DNA from: Hyposmocoma kahamanoa
Lineage: Eukaryota; Arthropoda; Insecta; Lepidoptera; Cosmopterigidae
Direction of reading: 5' to 3'
NCBI RefSeq assembly: GCF_003589595.1
Contig: NW_020653770.1
Coordinates: 889,768-953,767, forward strand
DNA length: 64,000 nucleotides
Under the pieces are notes generated by a model. It searched no databases and was not told the origin of the DNA. It saw only the letters and a program-made list of their open reading frames with translations. This document shows, piece after piece, positions 47,425-57,786 of this stretch. Numbering within the stretch: position 1 is the stretch's first letter; every line of letters begins with the position of its first letter. The translations under genes and the position numbers were made by a program.

Positions 47425-47977
47425 GACGACCTCCGTGGTCGACTGGCTTGCACACCGGTTTTCATGGTGCGCCATCTGTGAGATCCCGGGTTTGATCCCA
47501 GGGTCAATGTTAACTGCCTCAGTGGCCGAACGGTTACAATGCTCGCCTGCCACACAGAGGTCCCGGGTTCGATTTCCGGGCCGGGAGAATTACTTGTATA
47601 GCCTACATTTATTTCCCTCGTGAGTTTGGGTGTAATTTGTGGTTGTCTCTCTTGGTTGTTTCCCTAGTGCGGGGCTTATAATAAACTTTTCTATATTTCG
47701 AGTGTTTTTCGTATCGTCGTTGTTTTTAGATATCCATAACACAAGTCGTCGGCTAAATTTGAAAACTTCGGAATATCGGATAATTAAACCTGACAATATA
47801 ATTTGTTGACCCTTTGTTATAAAATAAAGGTGTAGTCATATAATTATTTCTAGTAAAATCTGTAATTTTTCCTTATAACAGTTTAAGTTCATGGAGGTTA
47901 CGAAATTTACCGACAAAATGCTTTAGTTACTTACTTCGGATTCAGAGCAACGTATGTCATATTTATTTATTTATTCA
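47425..47977 (+). mobile_element. SINE-B copy split by SINE-A and one further insert
   Basis: Head 47425-47511 (GACGACCTCCGTGGTCGACT, B box GGTTTGATCCC), middle 47683-47747 (CGTATCGTCGTTG, TATCCATAACACAAGT) and end 47919-47977 (TGCTTTAGTTAC, CAGAGCAACGTATGTCATAT) are collinear with the uninterrupted copy at 53218-53450. Confidence 0.8.
47512..47682 (+). mobile_element. SINE-A copy nested in SINE-B
   Basis: A box TGGCCGAACGG, B box GGTTCGATTTC and body. It lacks the CCATGGCACC block. Confidence 0.9.
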
Positions 47978-48060
47978 AGAAATGCGATCGTAGCGGACAT
48001 TCTTCATTAATGATGAAGCACACTATTTCTCCAGCTTAGCGGTCTTGCGTTACCATGATG

Positions 48061-48207
48061 TTTTGTTGGAAAGAGGGGGAAAAATATTCCACTTCTATAG
48101 GTGACTAACTAAACTATGAATCCGGTTCCGCACACTTTCCGGTAACTAATTCCAATAAAACTTGGCAAATAGATGTAATTCCACGAAGTTTTGAGGTCGG
48201 TTTTTTT
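48061..48207 (+). mobile_element. Rep-2 right half
   Basis: TTTTGTTGGAAAGAGGGGGA to GTTTTGAGGTCGGTTTTTTT. It ends about 130 bp before the coding exon. Confidence 0.75.
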
Positions 48208-48334
48208 ATTAAAAAGTTATAATTGTTGTAATGTAATAAAATAAAATGTTGTAATATAATAATTGTTGTAATTTTATTTTAATGTTTTTGTCCTATTTTG
48301 TATGTTTTCAACAATGTAATTGCGTTGGTTGCAG

Positions 48335-48508
48335 TGTGGCGGGATGGAGAAGGCAAAGGCGTACATAAAGAGCTCGCTAAACGCGTCGCGGCCGGCGTCG
48401 CCGCGCGACAAGCCCGCGCCGGCCGCGGGAGACGCGCGCGTGTGTTTTGTCTGCGGCGGCGCAGGTTACGGCGACCAATTCACTGTACGGCACAAGCCTG
48501 ACTCTCAG
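48335..48508 (+). CDS. Internal coding exon, first half of a putative two-CxxC zinc-binding module
   Basis: A 174-bp exon of 58 codons. A pyrimidine/G-rich tract ending GTTGGTTGCAG gives the acceptor just before 48335, and the donor is CAG|GTAAAC after 48508. Both borders fall between codons (phase 0). The block is strikingly GC-rich against AT-rich surroundings. The peptide starts CGGMEKAKAYIKSSLNA, runs through an Ala/Pro/Arg-rich linker, then carries C37-x2-C40 within ARVCFVCGGAGYGDQF and ends TVRHKPDSQ. An ATG at residue 4 could be a start, but the good acceptor makes an internal exon more likely. The reading continues in frame into 63150-63354. The CxxC pair suggests half of a zinc site (inference). 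I do not recognise the gene and give no function. Confidence 0.75.
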
Positions 48509-48572
48509 GTAAACTTGATTTCATATTAGTCGGAACGTGTATATATTTTTTTATATTTATGTTATTTCATTA

Positions 48573-48835
48573 CGTCAATTGACGGAACGAGCAAGTCGTG
48601 CACCTGATGATAAACTGACAAGCCAGGCCACAACACTTGCAGTGCTACTCAGAGCTTTAAATTGCAAAGATCTGTGGGGCACTGCCACTGCGTCCGTCAC
48701 CATGAGACGTACGTTGACAAGTCCTGTGTGCATGTAATTTCACCAGCACCCTTCAAACAGTAATGCTGATATTACTGCTTGGCGGCAATAGGTACTTCCC
48801 TGGATTAACTCTTTCACAAGGAGCTCTACTGCTAC
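48573..48835 (-). repeat. Rep-1 copy close to the exon
   Basis: GTCAATTGACGGAACGAGCA to AAGGAGCTCTACTGCTAC. It lies only 65 bp after the splice donor at 48508. Confidence 0.8.
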
Positions 48836-49987
48836 ATGGTATCGTTTGTATGTTGCTTGATAGTTGTGAGTTTGGTGAACGATTAGTTTAGTTTTCTCAA
48901 TATTACAAATTCCATACAAACACAGTTACATGTCATTTTACTATCTTCGAAAAGTGAGCGTCAGTTCACAAAATAATGAAGAAATAATTATATAACAGTG
49001 AGTCATAAATACACAATAGTGTACATATACAAAATCAACATAATTAATGAAACTAATAAATAATTGAATTTAACTAACAATGTCAAGTGTATACAGAAAA
49101 TGTCAATATGGATTCTTAATAACTAATAAGTGTATTTTACAGTATAATCATACGGTGAATGCGAAATTCATTAATAAATAAAATAATTTAATTATTTATT
49201 AAGTACTTTGAGTGTACTCTGTTACTGAGTAAAGGGACTTTCCCAATAAAAGGTTCTTCGGTCTGCACCTCAACGTTTCCTCACAACATTCGTTTTTTAG
49301 TTCGGCGGGAACGAGGTTAAAGGGACTAATTATTTTGCAACAACGAAAAAAGGGATGAGAAGAAAGTTATCTTCTCTCCAAAGATATTTTTTTTGCGGTA
49401 TAAATTGTCAAATAACCTAGAAACATGGGCTCGGAAACAACGCAACCGTGCCTATATGATCAACATAGCATTAAAAGTCAAAACACATAATAGCTAACGT
49501 CCTTTGAGGTAGAACATACCAGAAAGAGAAAATGGATAAACAAAACCCCTATAAAAAGTTTCCCCATCTATTATCTGGTTTCCAGCTAAAGAATTACCAG
49601 TGGTAGGACCCAGAACACCCAGACCAGAACTAAACTTCGTTCAAATGCCTCTTGTCCTAATCTCTGAGCTCAAAAGTTAAGTTCTCAAAAGGTACTTAAA
49701 GCTGCTCGTTCGTTATTTTTAATCACGGTTCTGAGTTATTTACAAACCAATAACCGACAACCATATCTAAACCGGTCACCGTGAAATAAACGTATTTATA
49801 ATAGCCGTGATCGTGCGACTGTTTTTATGACTTCACGATGATTGCATCGCTTCCTCACCGTCTGGTGTCAATTTTGGTCAATTGATAGCTAGTTAGAACA
49901 AGTTTCTAAGGCTGTAGACGATTGAACTACTAGAACAACCAATTTAAAACCGCTAACTGAAAAGTGGTATACAAGCCGTTGTAGCCT
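48836..49987. other. Intronic interval with no recognised feature
   Basis: A 35-bp piece at 49604 (GGACCCAGAACACCCAGACC) is a SINE-C fragment. The rest is AT-rich. Confidence 0.35.
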
Positions 49988-50085
49988 AAGCGCCCAGTTA
50001 CACAACGCGAAAGTTATCGCGCGGCCGCCGCGCGGCAGTTCGCCCATTTATCACGTTTTCACGTACATTAATCGCGAATCTGAAT
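49988..50085. mobile_element. Second copy of the short GC-rich element
   Basis: AAGCGCCCAGTTACACAACG and GCGCGGCCGCCGCGCGGCAG match 14265-14360 and stand outside Rep-1 here. Confidence 0.6.
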
Positions 50086-50276
50086 TTTATTTACTAGGCA
50101 ACAACATTTAAATTCCTTTGAATAAATTATCGATTAAAATAAACTGCCGCCACGTAGACCAAATTCGAGCCAGACTGAATGCTTAATAAAAGTGCGTACT
50201 TTGCCATTACAGTTAGATGCACGCGGGCTCCGCGCGTGCATCTAATATAGTATGAAATTCATATCGAATAAATGCG

Positions 50277-50520
50277 CCCTTGTGGTTTAACTTACCGCTT
50301 TTCAAGCAGAGACTGTGGGTTCGAATCCGGGCTCGCACCTCTGAGTTTCTCGAAATGTATGTGGAAAACATCGTAACGAGACCCGCACGTCGAAGCAGGT
50401 ACAGAACCTTCGAAAAACGTGTAAAGTCCGCATCGGGTCAGCGTGGCGGATTATGGCCTAAACCCTCGCCTGAGAGGAGACCCGTGACCAGCAGTGGGAC
50501 GTAATAAACGGGTTGATGAC
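50277..50520 (+). mobile_element. SINE-E, best copy
   Basis: CTTACCGCTTTTCAAGCAGA, B box GGTTCGAATCC, GGGCTCGCACCTCTGAGTTT, GTGGAAAACATCGTAACGAG, CGCCTGAGAGGAGACCCGTG and CCAGCAGTGGGACGTAATAA. The A-box region is weak, so a retrotransposon 3' end remains an alternative. Confidence 0.75.
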
Positions 50521-51476
50521 TGAAAAAGTGGAGATGTCTAAAATGGCGAACCATATTACGGTGATTTGATGTGAGGCTACGTCTTATCGACTGTCTTTTG
50601 TATGTGACTTTTTTAAATTTTTGTTCACAACACCCGTATCGAACGTCAATCTGTCGTATTCGAGACCGAAATGACGTCACACCCGTACGATTACTCGAAC
50701 TTCTCGACCGGCAAAGGCTACAAACGTTATTCAAAACACAGTTATCGAATGAAAGTTACCGAACGTCCTATTGTTTACAAAGTAAGAATGTATATATTTT
50801 AAATAAAGGCTGGATTTTTTGCAAGACTAATGCATTCCTATATTTTAGGCCTTAAAAGCCTTGAATTGTGTTTATAAGGATTTTAATTTTTCTTATACTT
50901 TATTTCACCGACTAACTCCGTAAACGCTGTTGTATAATGGTATCGTATCCGAATTAGGAATCGAAGGTTTAATTCGAATGTTCTGAATAGCTCTGAAAGC
51001 GCCCTTTGATTCGAGAACGATATTCAATCGAACGACTCGGTTAAAATATCGGAAGAGTTCTGAATCGGGGCCCAGCTCAGTCCGCTGACAGCCCCTAGTC
51101 CCCAGCTACTTGACTTTTTGGAGTACACTGTTTTGTATCGGGTTCTTTTTCTTTTTTTTTAACTCATTATTAGCACGTGTTTTTCTCAGAACAGAGAGCT
51201 AAGCAAAATGTACAATACCACTTATCGTGGTAAGAAGAGGGAGGATGCTTTAACTGTGTTATTGGAAAAACATTTCACCGAGGCCACGCGTCTAGCCATC
51301 TTCGAGCAAAAACTGGGGGAAAAATGACACGTCCTGTGCGTCAAACCGCTCGCAAGCACGTCAGAGAGCGTGTTTACACTCAATACACATGTCTGGTACA
51401 CAAGGAATGATGTTTTCGACTTAACGCGAGATAAAAACATTAAATTTACTTAAATATTGTTTTTGTCATATCACTA
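50521..51476. other. Intronic interval with no recognised feature
   Basis: Short frames at 50438-50734 and 50571-50855 have no splice or domain support. Confidence 0.35.
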
Positions 51477-51795
51477 TGATACCAAGAGACAAGACAAACA
51501 AGTCGTGCCTGGTGTTACCTAACACGCTTATCCATAACAGTTGCAGTGCCACTCAGAGCCTTAAATAGCAAAGATCTCGGGGGCACTACCACTGCACCCG
51601 TCAGTCACACTGAGACACTGCCACCTTACCTATTTTGAAGGGTAGGTGCTGGCGAAATTACAGGCACACATGGGACTTGTCTTGTCATGTCTAAGGGTGG
51701 CAGTGGCGATGTCCTGCAGATCTTTGCGATTGAAAGCTCTGGAGTGGCGCTGCAACTGCTATGGACAAGCGTACATGGAGCTCTACTGCTTCTAA
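51477..51795. repeat. Rep-1 inverted pair
   Basis: 51477-51617 is Rep-1 on the minus strand and 51618-51795 Rep-1 on the plus strand. The two meet head to head near GAGACACTGCCACCTTACC. Confidence 0.75.
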
Positions 51796-53217
51796 AATGA
51801 CTGGGGTAGTGGTGGTATTGGATCATTTGCACGAACTCGCCTATCCAGTGCGAACTACCAAACTTGGGTGACGTCACATCATCAGTATTTTGTTAAAAGT
51901 AAGTAGTAACCGACATTTCGAAAAATTTTTTTCAGAGGAGCATGTTTTCATGATTGTTTTAAAATGTTTACGTTCTGTTTTAAATTCAACTTTATTAAAA
52001 CCAAAATAGAGTTTTAAAACAGGACTGAAATATTTTATAACTGTCGTTGAAACCTAAAACATGTTCCCCTGAAAATTTATTCGAAATATCGCTTAAGCCC
52101 TTTCTACGAAACACGACATATACATAACACGACGCCAAATGAGTTAAGCTGTATTAAGAGTACGCTCCTGAAATACCCCTTTCGCGTTTTTTAAATTGAG
52201 TTAACTATAAAATATCATATATATAAGAAGACGCACGTGTCTGGTTTCGAACAAACGATAATTTTCTACGTCGCTAACGCATAAATAGCACTCGTGTAGT
52301 ACGACCCTTATCAGAATGGCGGTGCAAAACAAATTAATTTCACTCTCGGCCGTGTCAAATGTCAAACGCTGTCAATTGACAACCGGTTGGCACCGCTTTG
52401 GACGCCTTCGTCGTAATTGGCCACTTATTTCGAGGTAATAGAGACGCGGCCGACAGACTTGCCCAGTAACGTGTAATAGGTGTTTGTAATGCACTGTGAT
52501 TGCGAGAAGAGCATACGGTATGCATTTTTTATATTATTCGGCCTAGGACACATACCTTTGCATCTCGGTTATATGCATATGCGCATCGCCGAGGTACTCG
52601 ACGTTTATACATTGCGTCCACAAGCATTGCGCGAGTTTAAAATTCGCGCGTAGATTGTTTACCGTACGCCAGGCTCGACTCGCGCTCAGGACGCACGATA
52701 TCGCGCCATATCGCGCGAGTCAAGATATTAGAAATTCCTTGGTTACGTTGAGCTTACGCGCGAACTTCAATGCGAGTGCACGTATCTATTGAAATGGTGC
52801 GGCAAAATATTGGTACCGAAATGTTTATGGATGAAATGGAAAGACCGGCAATATCGGATGGGATCTTCTGAGTACCTACGCTAATAGAATTTTCAAACGA
52901 TAGAAAGTTACAAACAAAAATATTTTGTGTTATTCTGTCGTTGAAAATCGGATGCCGGATGAAAACATTCTGCTTTTCCTTCGTTTTCGTCTCTTCCAAC
53001 GACGGTAAGCTGGCCACAACTTGATGGACGGAGCGCGTTCATCTGACTGAATCCGTCCTCAAACGTTCACGCGTCAAACGTGTCTTCTGGGCGCAATGTA
53101 CGCGCGTACACGCGCGAGATGATTCACGGCGAAATTAGAAAATCTTATTCACGACTTATAATTTTTTTTAATAAACACAGGTTGTATAGAATTTGGCGGT
53201 AACAAAATGACGAAATT
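51796..53217. other. Intronic interval of 1.4 kb with a CpG-dense part
   Basis: 52640-53130 is rich in CGCG motifs (for example ACGCGCGTACACGCGCGAGA at 53100). No frame with domain support. It could be regulatory or an unrecognised repeat. Confidence 0.35.
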
Positions 53218-53450
53218 GACTACCTCCGTGGTCGAGTGGCTTGCGCACCGGTTTGCATGGTGTCACCATCTTGGGGAGCCTCGGGTTCGATCCCCGGCGG
53301 GCTCAATGCAGAAAACTTTTGTATATTGTCTCGGGTCTGGGTGTTTGTGGTACCATCGTTGTTTCCGATTTCCATAACACAAGTGCTTTAGCTACTGTCT
53401 TTGGGATCAGAGCAACATATGCGATGTCTAATATTTATTATTATTTATTT
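53218..53450 (+). mobile_element. SINE-B, uninterrupted copy
   Basis: A box TGGTCGAGTGG, exact B box GGTTCGATCCC, GTCTCGGGTCTGGGTGTTTG, TTCCGATTTCCATAACACAA, CAGAGCAACATATGCGATGT and an ATTATTATTT tail. Confidence 0.88.
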
Positions 53451-54554
53451 AAAATAAGCATGACTTCGCTGTAACTGGCCGAACATTATGCACGAATATG
53501 TTGCAAGCAAATTGTCTTGTTGTTATATCATTCGAGGTCGTGTTGCTTGTTAATAATTTACTCCGAGAAACAACAAAACAATCCTGACTCCTAGATTATG
53601 TCCAGCAACATCCAAAATTACAATTTCGCAGAATAATAACTGTATAATATAATAACAATCAGTGGCGACGCGTGAAATTTTTCGTTAGTAAAGCCGGTTA
53701 AAAAAAATCACCTAGCTTAACAAAAGTTGTTTTTTTCGTAAAAGGCGTGCTTAGTATAATAATCGAATTGAACCAAAGCGGCAGGTACAAATAAATAGTA
53801 CAGAAAAAAACAAAAAATTTGTGGGTTAAAAAGATCTTGAAAAGACGCCTAGGCACGACTTAAAACAACACTTCTTAACCGACAATACAGTAGTAAAGTT
53901 AATTTCACTGGTTCCATAACCCTAAATATAAAATTTATTACTTTATTACATTATTTAAACAATTAATTACTTATAAACAAACTTTCATATCGCCAGAATC
54001 GCGACAAGTGAATGCAATTGTTGCCACTTCACTTTTTAATTGAAACTGCTGATTAACGCGAGCTTCTCTTTACTAAACAAACATTTATGTAACGCTATTT
54101 GTCGTTCAACATTTACAAAATACTAATAAACCTTTATTAATTAATATGTTATTATAATATTTGTATAATAGTAAAAAAAGTTTTACACTTGGCAACGGCA
54201 AGTTAGTACGGGTCTTTAAAAATCAACTTTCACGCTAAACGTCATAAAGTTTAAATTTAAGCGAATATCGCGATCATAACTCCATCATTCGCGGGTTACC
54301 GGCGAGCCTTTTCTACCAATGTATGATAGCAGACTTTTGCGAATGTGTGCGTGAATTTTGATGTATGCGCGTAGGTTTTATGAATGAAATAAAAGCCGAA
54401 AAATACCGGCTTAACTTGGGCTCTGATTGGTTAATAAGATCCATCGGGAAGCTCCGTATTATCAAGGACAGGTTACTAACTACACGTTTTTTAATGAATA
54501 TTTTGAGTAAAGTTTTTAAGTAGTGGGGTATGCGCGCTGTGTCGTATAGTGTTA
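53451..54554. other. Intronic interval with no recognised feature
   Basis: AT-rich. 54497-54540 repeats a piece of 38170-38215. Confidence 0.35.
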
Positions 54555-54665
54555 TGTGGCGCAGTGACGCATGGCGGTGCCACTAAGCTGCCCGTCTTTG
54601 CGATTTAAAGCCCTGAGCGGCACTATAACTGTTATGGACGGGCGTGTCGCATACCACTTGGCATT
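54555..54665 (+). repeat. Rep-1 distal fragment
   Basis: TTTGCGATTTAAAGCCCTGA and GTTATGGACGGGCGTGTCGC. Confidence 0.65.
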
Positions 54666-54880
54666 ATAAAAATAAACGCTTGCCTAAGAAACAAAATTAT
54701 ACTTCGTATCGATGACATACACTATGCTTGCCGTCGTTGTGAAAGAATTTGCCTATCGTCGTAAGGTACTCGCCCTACTTGTAAACACATCGGGTACACG
54801 CTGTTCAATAGTTGTAGTACCAATCAGAACATAAGGAACACTTCTACTACGCATGTCACCTTGACACGTGAAATCATAGG

Positions 54881-54907
54881 GTATATAACCAGAAATAGAG
54901 ACGAAAT
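54881..54907 (+). repeat. Left arm of inverted repeat enclosing the THAP start and mariner
   Basis: GTATATAACCAGAAATAGAG plus seven bases matches the reverse complement of 56835-56861 with about two differences. The arms face inward, as terminal repeats of a DNA transposon would. No clear target duplication. Confidence 0.6.
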
Positions 54908-55070
54908 AAGGGCTATCCATCCCTGGTAACTCATCAGGCAAATGGGCATTATATCACTTTTAAATATCCACTCTGAAATAGTACAACGCCAACAACTGAC
55001 CTGTGTGTACGTCTCCGTATATTCCAAAAATATTCTGTATTTATTGTAATAAAGATCTCTATCTCTAACA

Positions 55071-55154
55071 ATGGGGGGCTGTTCCTTTCGGTGGTGTGGG
55101 AATAAGAGCAAAACGTCTAATTACAAAACAAACGGAATCACATTTCATCGGTGA
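55071..55154 (+). pseudogene. THAP-like zinc-finger N-terminus, truncated before the mariner
   Basis: An ATG in good context (AACAATGG) opens a 27-codon frame, MGGCSFRWCGNK... ending GITFHR then TGA. THAP domains typically begin Met-x-x-Cys with a second Cys four or five residues later, a basic/Ser-rich loop and then the sequence (I/V)xFHRFP. That start is present here, but the frame stops right after FHR and the mariner begins 10 bp further on. P-element-like transposases and many insect nuclear proteins carry this domain. It may be a decayed exon of a THAP-bearing transposon or gene, or FHR could end at a splice donor (G|GTGATT). I cannot see the rest of the C2CH module. Confidence 0.5.
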
Positions 55155-55164
55155 TTAAATAATA

Positions 55165-55191
55165 GGGGTTAAAGTATGAAATTGCCGATTT
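55165..55191 (+). repeat. Mariner left terminal inverted repeat
   Basis: It matches the reverse complement of the right end with one difference at position 24 (A versus T). TA precedes it. Confidence 0.93.
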
Positions 55192-55239
55192 GTACTGAAA
55201 ATCTAAATTGTTTATTTTTTAAATTTTTAACAAATTTAT

Positions 55240-56259
55240 TTAATCAAAATAGTTGCCATTATTATCTATACATTGCGGCGATCTAATGGGAAGGTTATTA
55301 ATGCCTTTGCGATAGAACTCCGACGATCTAGACTGCACAAACTGTGTGAAAGCATTTTGTACTGCCTCCTGGGAAGAAAACTTCTTGTCACGTAGATAAT
55401 TGTCCAAATCACGAAAAAAATGGTAGTCCGTTGGAGCAAGGTCTGGTGAATACGGAGGATGACGAATGGTTTCTAACTGCAGTTCCTGAAGGGTCAAAAT
55501 GGTTTCTCGTGCTGTGTGAGGTCTCGCGTTGTCGTGGAGCAATAATGGTGAAGATCGATTCATGAGTCGGGGCTGTTTTACTGCTAGTTTTGTCAACATG
55601 GTTCGGAGTTCGGCACAATAGACATCTGCCGTTATTGCTTGACCAGATCGGAGAAAACTATAGTGAATAACACCATGCTGAGACCACCAAACAGTTACCA
55701 TTACCTTTTTATTGGTAAGTTTTGCTTTAGGACACTGTTGTGGCATTTGACCTGGGGTCAGCCATTGCATTTTTCTTTTCCGGTTATCATAAAGAATCCA
55801 CTTTTCATCACATGTTACAATTCGATCCAATATTCCTTCATTTCTGTACCGGTTCGACAAGGCAACACAAGTTTCAACACGCGTTTCTTTCTGCAGATCA
55901 GTCAAATCATGAGGCACCCATTTTTCGTATTTTTTTATTTTATTGATTTGACGCAAGTGAGTCAATATTGTGGGTAAGGTAACGTTAAACCATGCCGCTA
56001 ATTCCTGGGTAGTTTGACTAGGATCGGCTTCCACTATCTCTCTTAATTCATCGTTATTCACCTGTGTGGGCGGTCTTCCTCGTGACTCGTTCTTTAAGTC
56101 GAAATTTCCATCACGAAAGCGTTTAAACCAAAATCGCACGGTGCGTTCATTAGTAGACCCCTCTCTAAACGCAGCATTGATATTGCGGACTGTTTCTGCC
56201 GCGTTAGTTCCGCGTCGGAACTCGTATTCAAAAATCACTCGAATTTTCGCAGTATCCAT
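55240..56259 (-). CDS. Mariner transposase, intact DD34D, 339 aa
   Basis: The cut-and-paste transposase of the surrounding mariner; it would bind the terminal repeats and move the element. Residues 1-110 form the paired helix-turn-helix DNA-binding part, with a GRPP linker at 61-64. WVPHDL at 114-119 is the mariner-type linker motif. The catalytic triad is complete: D151 in VTCDEKW, D243 in LLHDNARPH and D278 in SPDLAPTDYHFF. There are 34 residues between the second and third Asp, giving the DD34D signature. Length matches the family (about 340-350 residues). There is no internal stop or frameshift. Subfamily not assigned. Whether it is expressed cannot be told, and the SINE insert upstream of the ATG may disturb its promoter. 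Confidence 0.95.
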   Translation of the reverse strand: MDTAKIRVIFEYEFRRGTNAAETVRNINAAFREGSTNERTVRFWFKRFRDGNFDLKNESRGRPPTQVNNDELREIVEADPSQTTQELAAWFNVTLPTILTHLRQINKIKKYEKWVPHDLTDLQKETRVETCVALSNRYRNEGILDRIVTCDEKWILYDNRKRKMQWLTPGQMPQQCPKAKLTNKKVMVTVWWSQHGVIHYSFLRSGQAITADVYCAELRTMLTKLAVKQPRLMNRSSPLLLHDNARPHTARETILTLQELQLETIRHPPYSPDLAPTDYHFFRDLDNYLRDKKFSSQEAVQNAFTQFVQSRSSEFYRKGINNLPIRSPQCIDNNGNYFD

Positions 56260-56310
56260 CTTTCTTGTCTAAATTGAATAACAAAAACAATTGAAAGTCG
56301 ATATTCAAAT

Positions 56311-56529
56311 ATATAATAATAATAATAACGCACACACTCGACATGGCCCCGCACTAGGGAAACCCTGTGTCGCGGGTGCCATGGACACACATAGACAACC
56401 ACAAATAACACCCAAACTCACGAGAGAAATAAATGTAGGCCATACAAATATTTCTCCCGACCCGGGAATCGAACCTGGGACCTCTGCGTGGCAGTCCGGC
56501 ATGGTAACCGTTCGGCCACGGAGGCAGTT
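56311..56529 (-). mobile_element. SINE-A copy inserted in the mariner 5' side
   Basis: A nearly complete SINE-A on the minus strand. It has head AACTGCCTCCGTGGCCGAAC, A box TGGCCGAACGG, B box GGTTCGATTCC, the body with CATTTATTTCTCTCGTGAG, the block ACAGGGTTTCCCTAGTGCGG and an ATT-type tail. It lies between the transposase start codon and the right mariner end, so it is younger than the mariner. ATTTGAA occurs next to both ends, but a clean target duplication is not evident. Confidence 0.9.
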
Positions 56530-56639
56530 AAATGTTTCAAATTAAAAAAAAAAAAATCACAGAAACCATTTGAAAAAAGTTTCATTCGAAAACCTCAAAC
56601 CATGAAGATTCTATGAAAATTCAAAGAACCTATTGCAAT

Positions 56640-56666
56640 AAAACGGCAATTTCATACTTTAACCCC
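56640..56666 (-). repeat. Mariner right terminal inverted repeat
   Basis: It reads CCGTTTTAA... inward complement of the left end and is followed by TA at 56667-56668. Confidence 0.93.
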
Positions 56667-56834
56667 TAATATTAAATATGTAATTTTGCAATTATCGTCC
56701 GCTATAGCAAAGCTCACGTTAAACTGGTCTATTTGAAGTGAAACAATTGACGACACCCGTCAAATGTTTCGAATTCGGAGCGCAGTTGTCCCTGTAATTA
56801 TTTGGCAGAATAGTTTTCAAACAAATTAAATTAC

Positions 56835-56861
56835 ATTTCATCTCTATTTCTGGTTATATAC
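56835..56861 (-). repeat. Right arm of inverted repeat enclosing the THAP start and mariner
   Basis: Reverse complement of the left arm at 54881-54907. A Rep-1 piece begins just outside it. Confidence 0.6.
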
Positions 56862-56872
56862 TCGATGCATGA

Positions 56873-57000
56873 AGTTGACAAATCCCATGTGCCTATAGTT
56901 TCACTAGCACTCTTCCTTCAAAACTGGAACAGCGGCAAACATTAGTATGGCGGCAGTATTTCCCTGGACGAACTCTTTCACAAGGAGGTCTTTTGCGCCT
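56873..57000 (-). repeat. Rep-1 fragment
   Basis: GTTGACAAATCCCATGTGCC to GACGAACTCTTTCACAAGGA. Confidence 0.75.
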
Positions 57001-57484
57001 TAAACGGGTAGTAAATGGAAAACGTACTTAATGGCTTACCTTTTTCAAATCGTCCCTCTTACCCTCAATAACTGTCCTATCTGGCATTTTCGACACATCT
57101 GAATAAGACGTATCGCACTCGGTAATAATATGATGTAATTTGCAATGTATTTGTTAGAAAAAAGTTCTATTTGCTATGAAAAATGACAGTATAAGTTTTA
57201 TTTTTAATTTATTTTGTCAGTTCTCCGAAAATGTTATTTTTCGAATTACACCATTTTACTTCCGACATTACTCATCAGCCTTCAAAATCTAATATTCTCC
57301 GCTAATCGTATTTTTTTATATCTGAATATAATTCGATTTTAAAACGCTAAATTGGAAATACGTTTCCAATTGAAAATTTATCTAATGCTTATTAACAATA
57401 TTTATTTTTAGTTTTTGAAAAAAAATTAAGAATTTTTAAAATGGCTTACTAAAGTGTAATGAATTTAACGTAAATATAATGTAA
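57001..57484. other. Intronic interval with no recognised feature
   Basis: AT-rich, nothing supported. Confidence 0.3.
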
Positions 57485-57709
57485 TGTAATCATGTGCCAA
57501 ACAACTACACTAATTGCCTGGTTTGAAGCTAGGGAATTCCCTGTATTATGAGTACCAGAGCAAAGCGATTTAATCTGGGGCACTACCCAGAACACCCAGG
57601 TCAGAACCAATTTAGAAATCATTTTCCAAATTGGTCTTACCAGGAATCGAACCCGGGACCTCCGCATCCAACACCCACAGTGTTAACCGTTAAGCCGCCG
57701 AGGTCGTCT
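57485..57709 (-). mobile_element. SINE-C, best copy
   Basis: Minus strand: GACGACCTCGGCGGCTTAAC, A box CGGCTTAACGG, exact B box GGTTCGATTCC, GACCAATTTGGAAAATGATT, CTGGGTGTTCTGGGTAGTGC, GCTCTGGTACTCATAATACA, GTTGTTTGGCACATGATTAC and an ATTACATT tail. Confidence 0.85.
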
Positions 57710-57786
57710 ATGAATTACTTAATATAAAAATCAAAGTCACACTATCATTTATTTCATAGGTAAAATAAATTTACACTTGATTTTTT

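Larger units (their letters stand above)
55165..56666 (-). mobile_element. Mariner DNA transposon, near-complete, with SINE inside
   Basis: The two ends are inverted repeats starting GGGGTTAAAGTATGAAATTG, identical for 23 bp and extending to about 27 bp with one mismatch (55165-55191 and 56640-56666). Each end is bordered by TA (55163-55164 and 56667-56668), the target duplication expected for Tc1/mariner. The span is about 1.50 kb, but removing the SINE at 56311-56529 leaves about 1.28 kb, the usual mariner size. One intact transposase gene lies inside on the minus strand. Near-identical ends and an open frame point to a recent arrival. Confidence 0.95.

Noticed and set aside
12824..47682. 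SINE-A heads as Leu/Ser tRNA genes
   Set aside because: All share the same non-tRNA body and tail, so they are SINE copies.
48298..48501. Alternative frame through the 48335 exon
   Set aside because: It gives an Arg/Ala-rich peptide without the CxxC pair and does not join the next exon in frame.
55639..55977. 112-codon frame antisense to the mariner transposase
   Set aside because: It is a shadow of the transposase gene.
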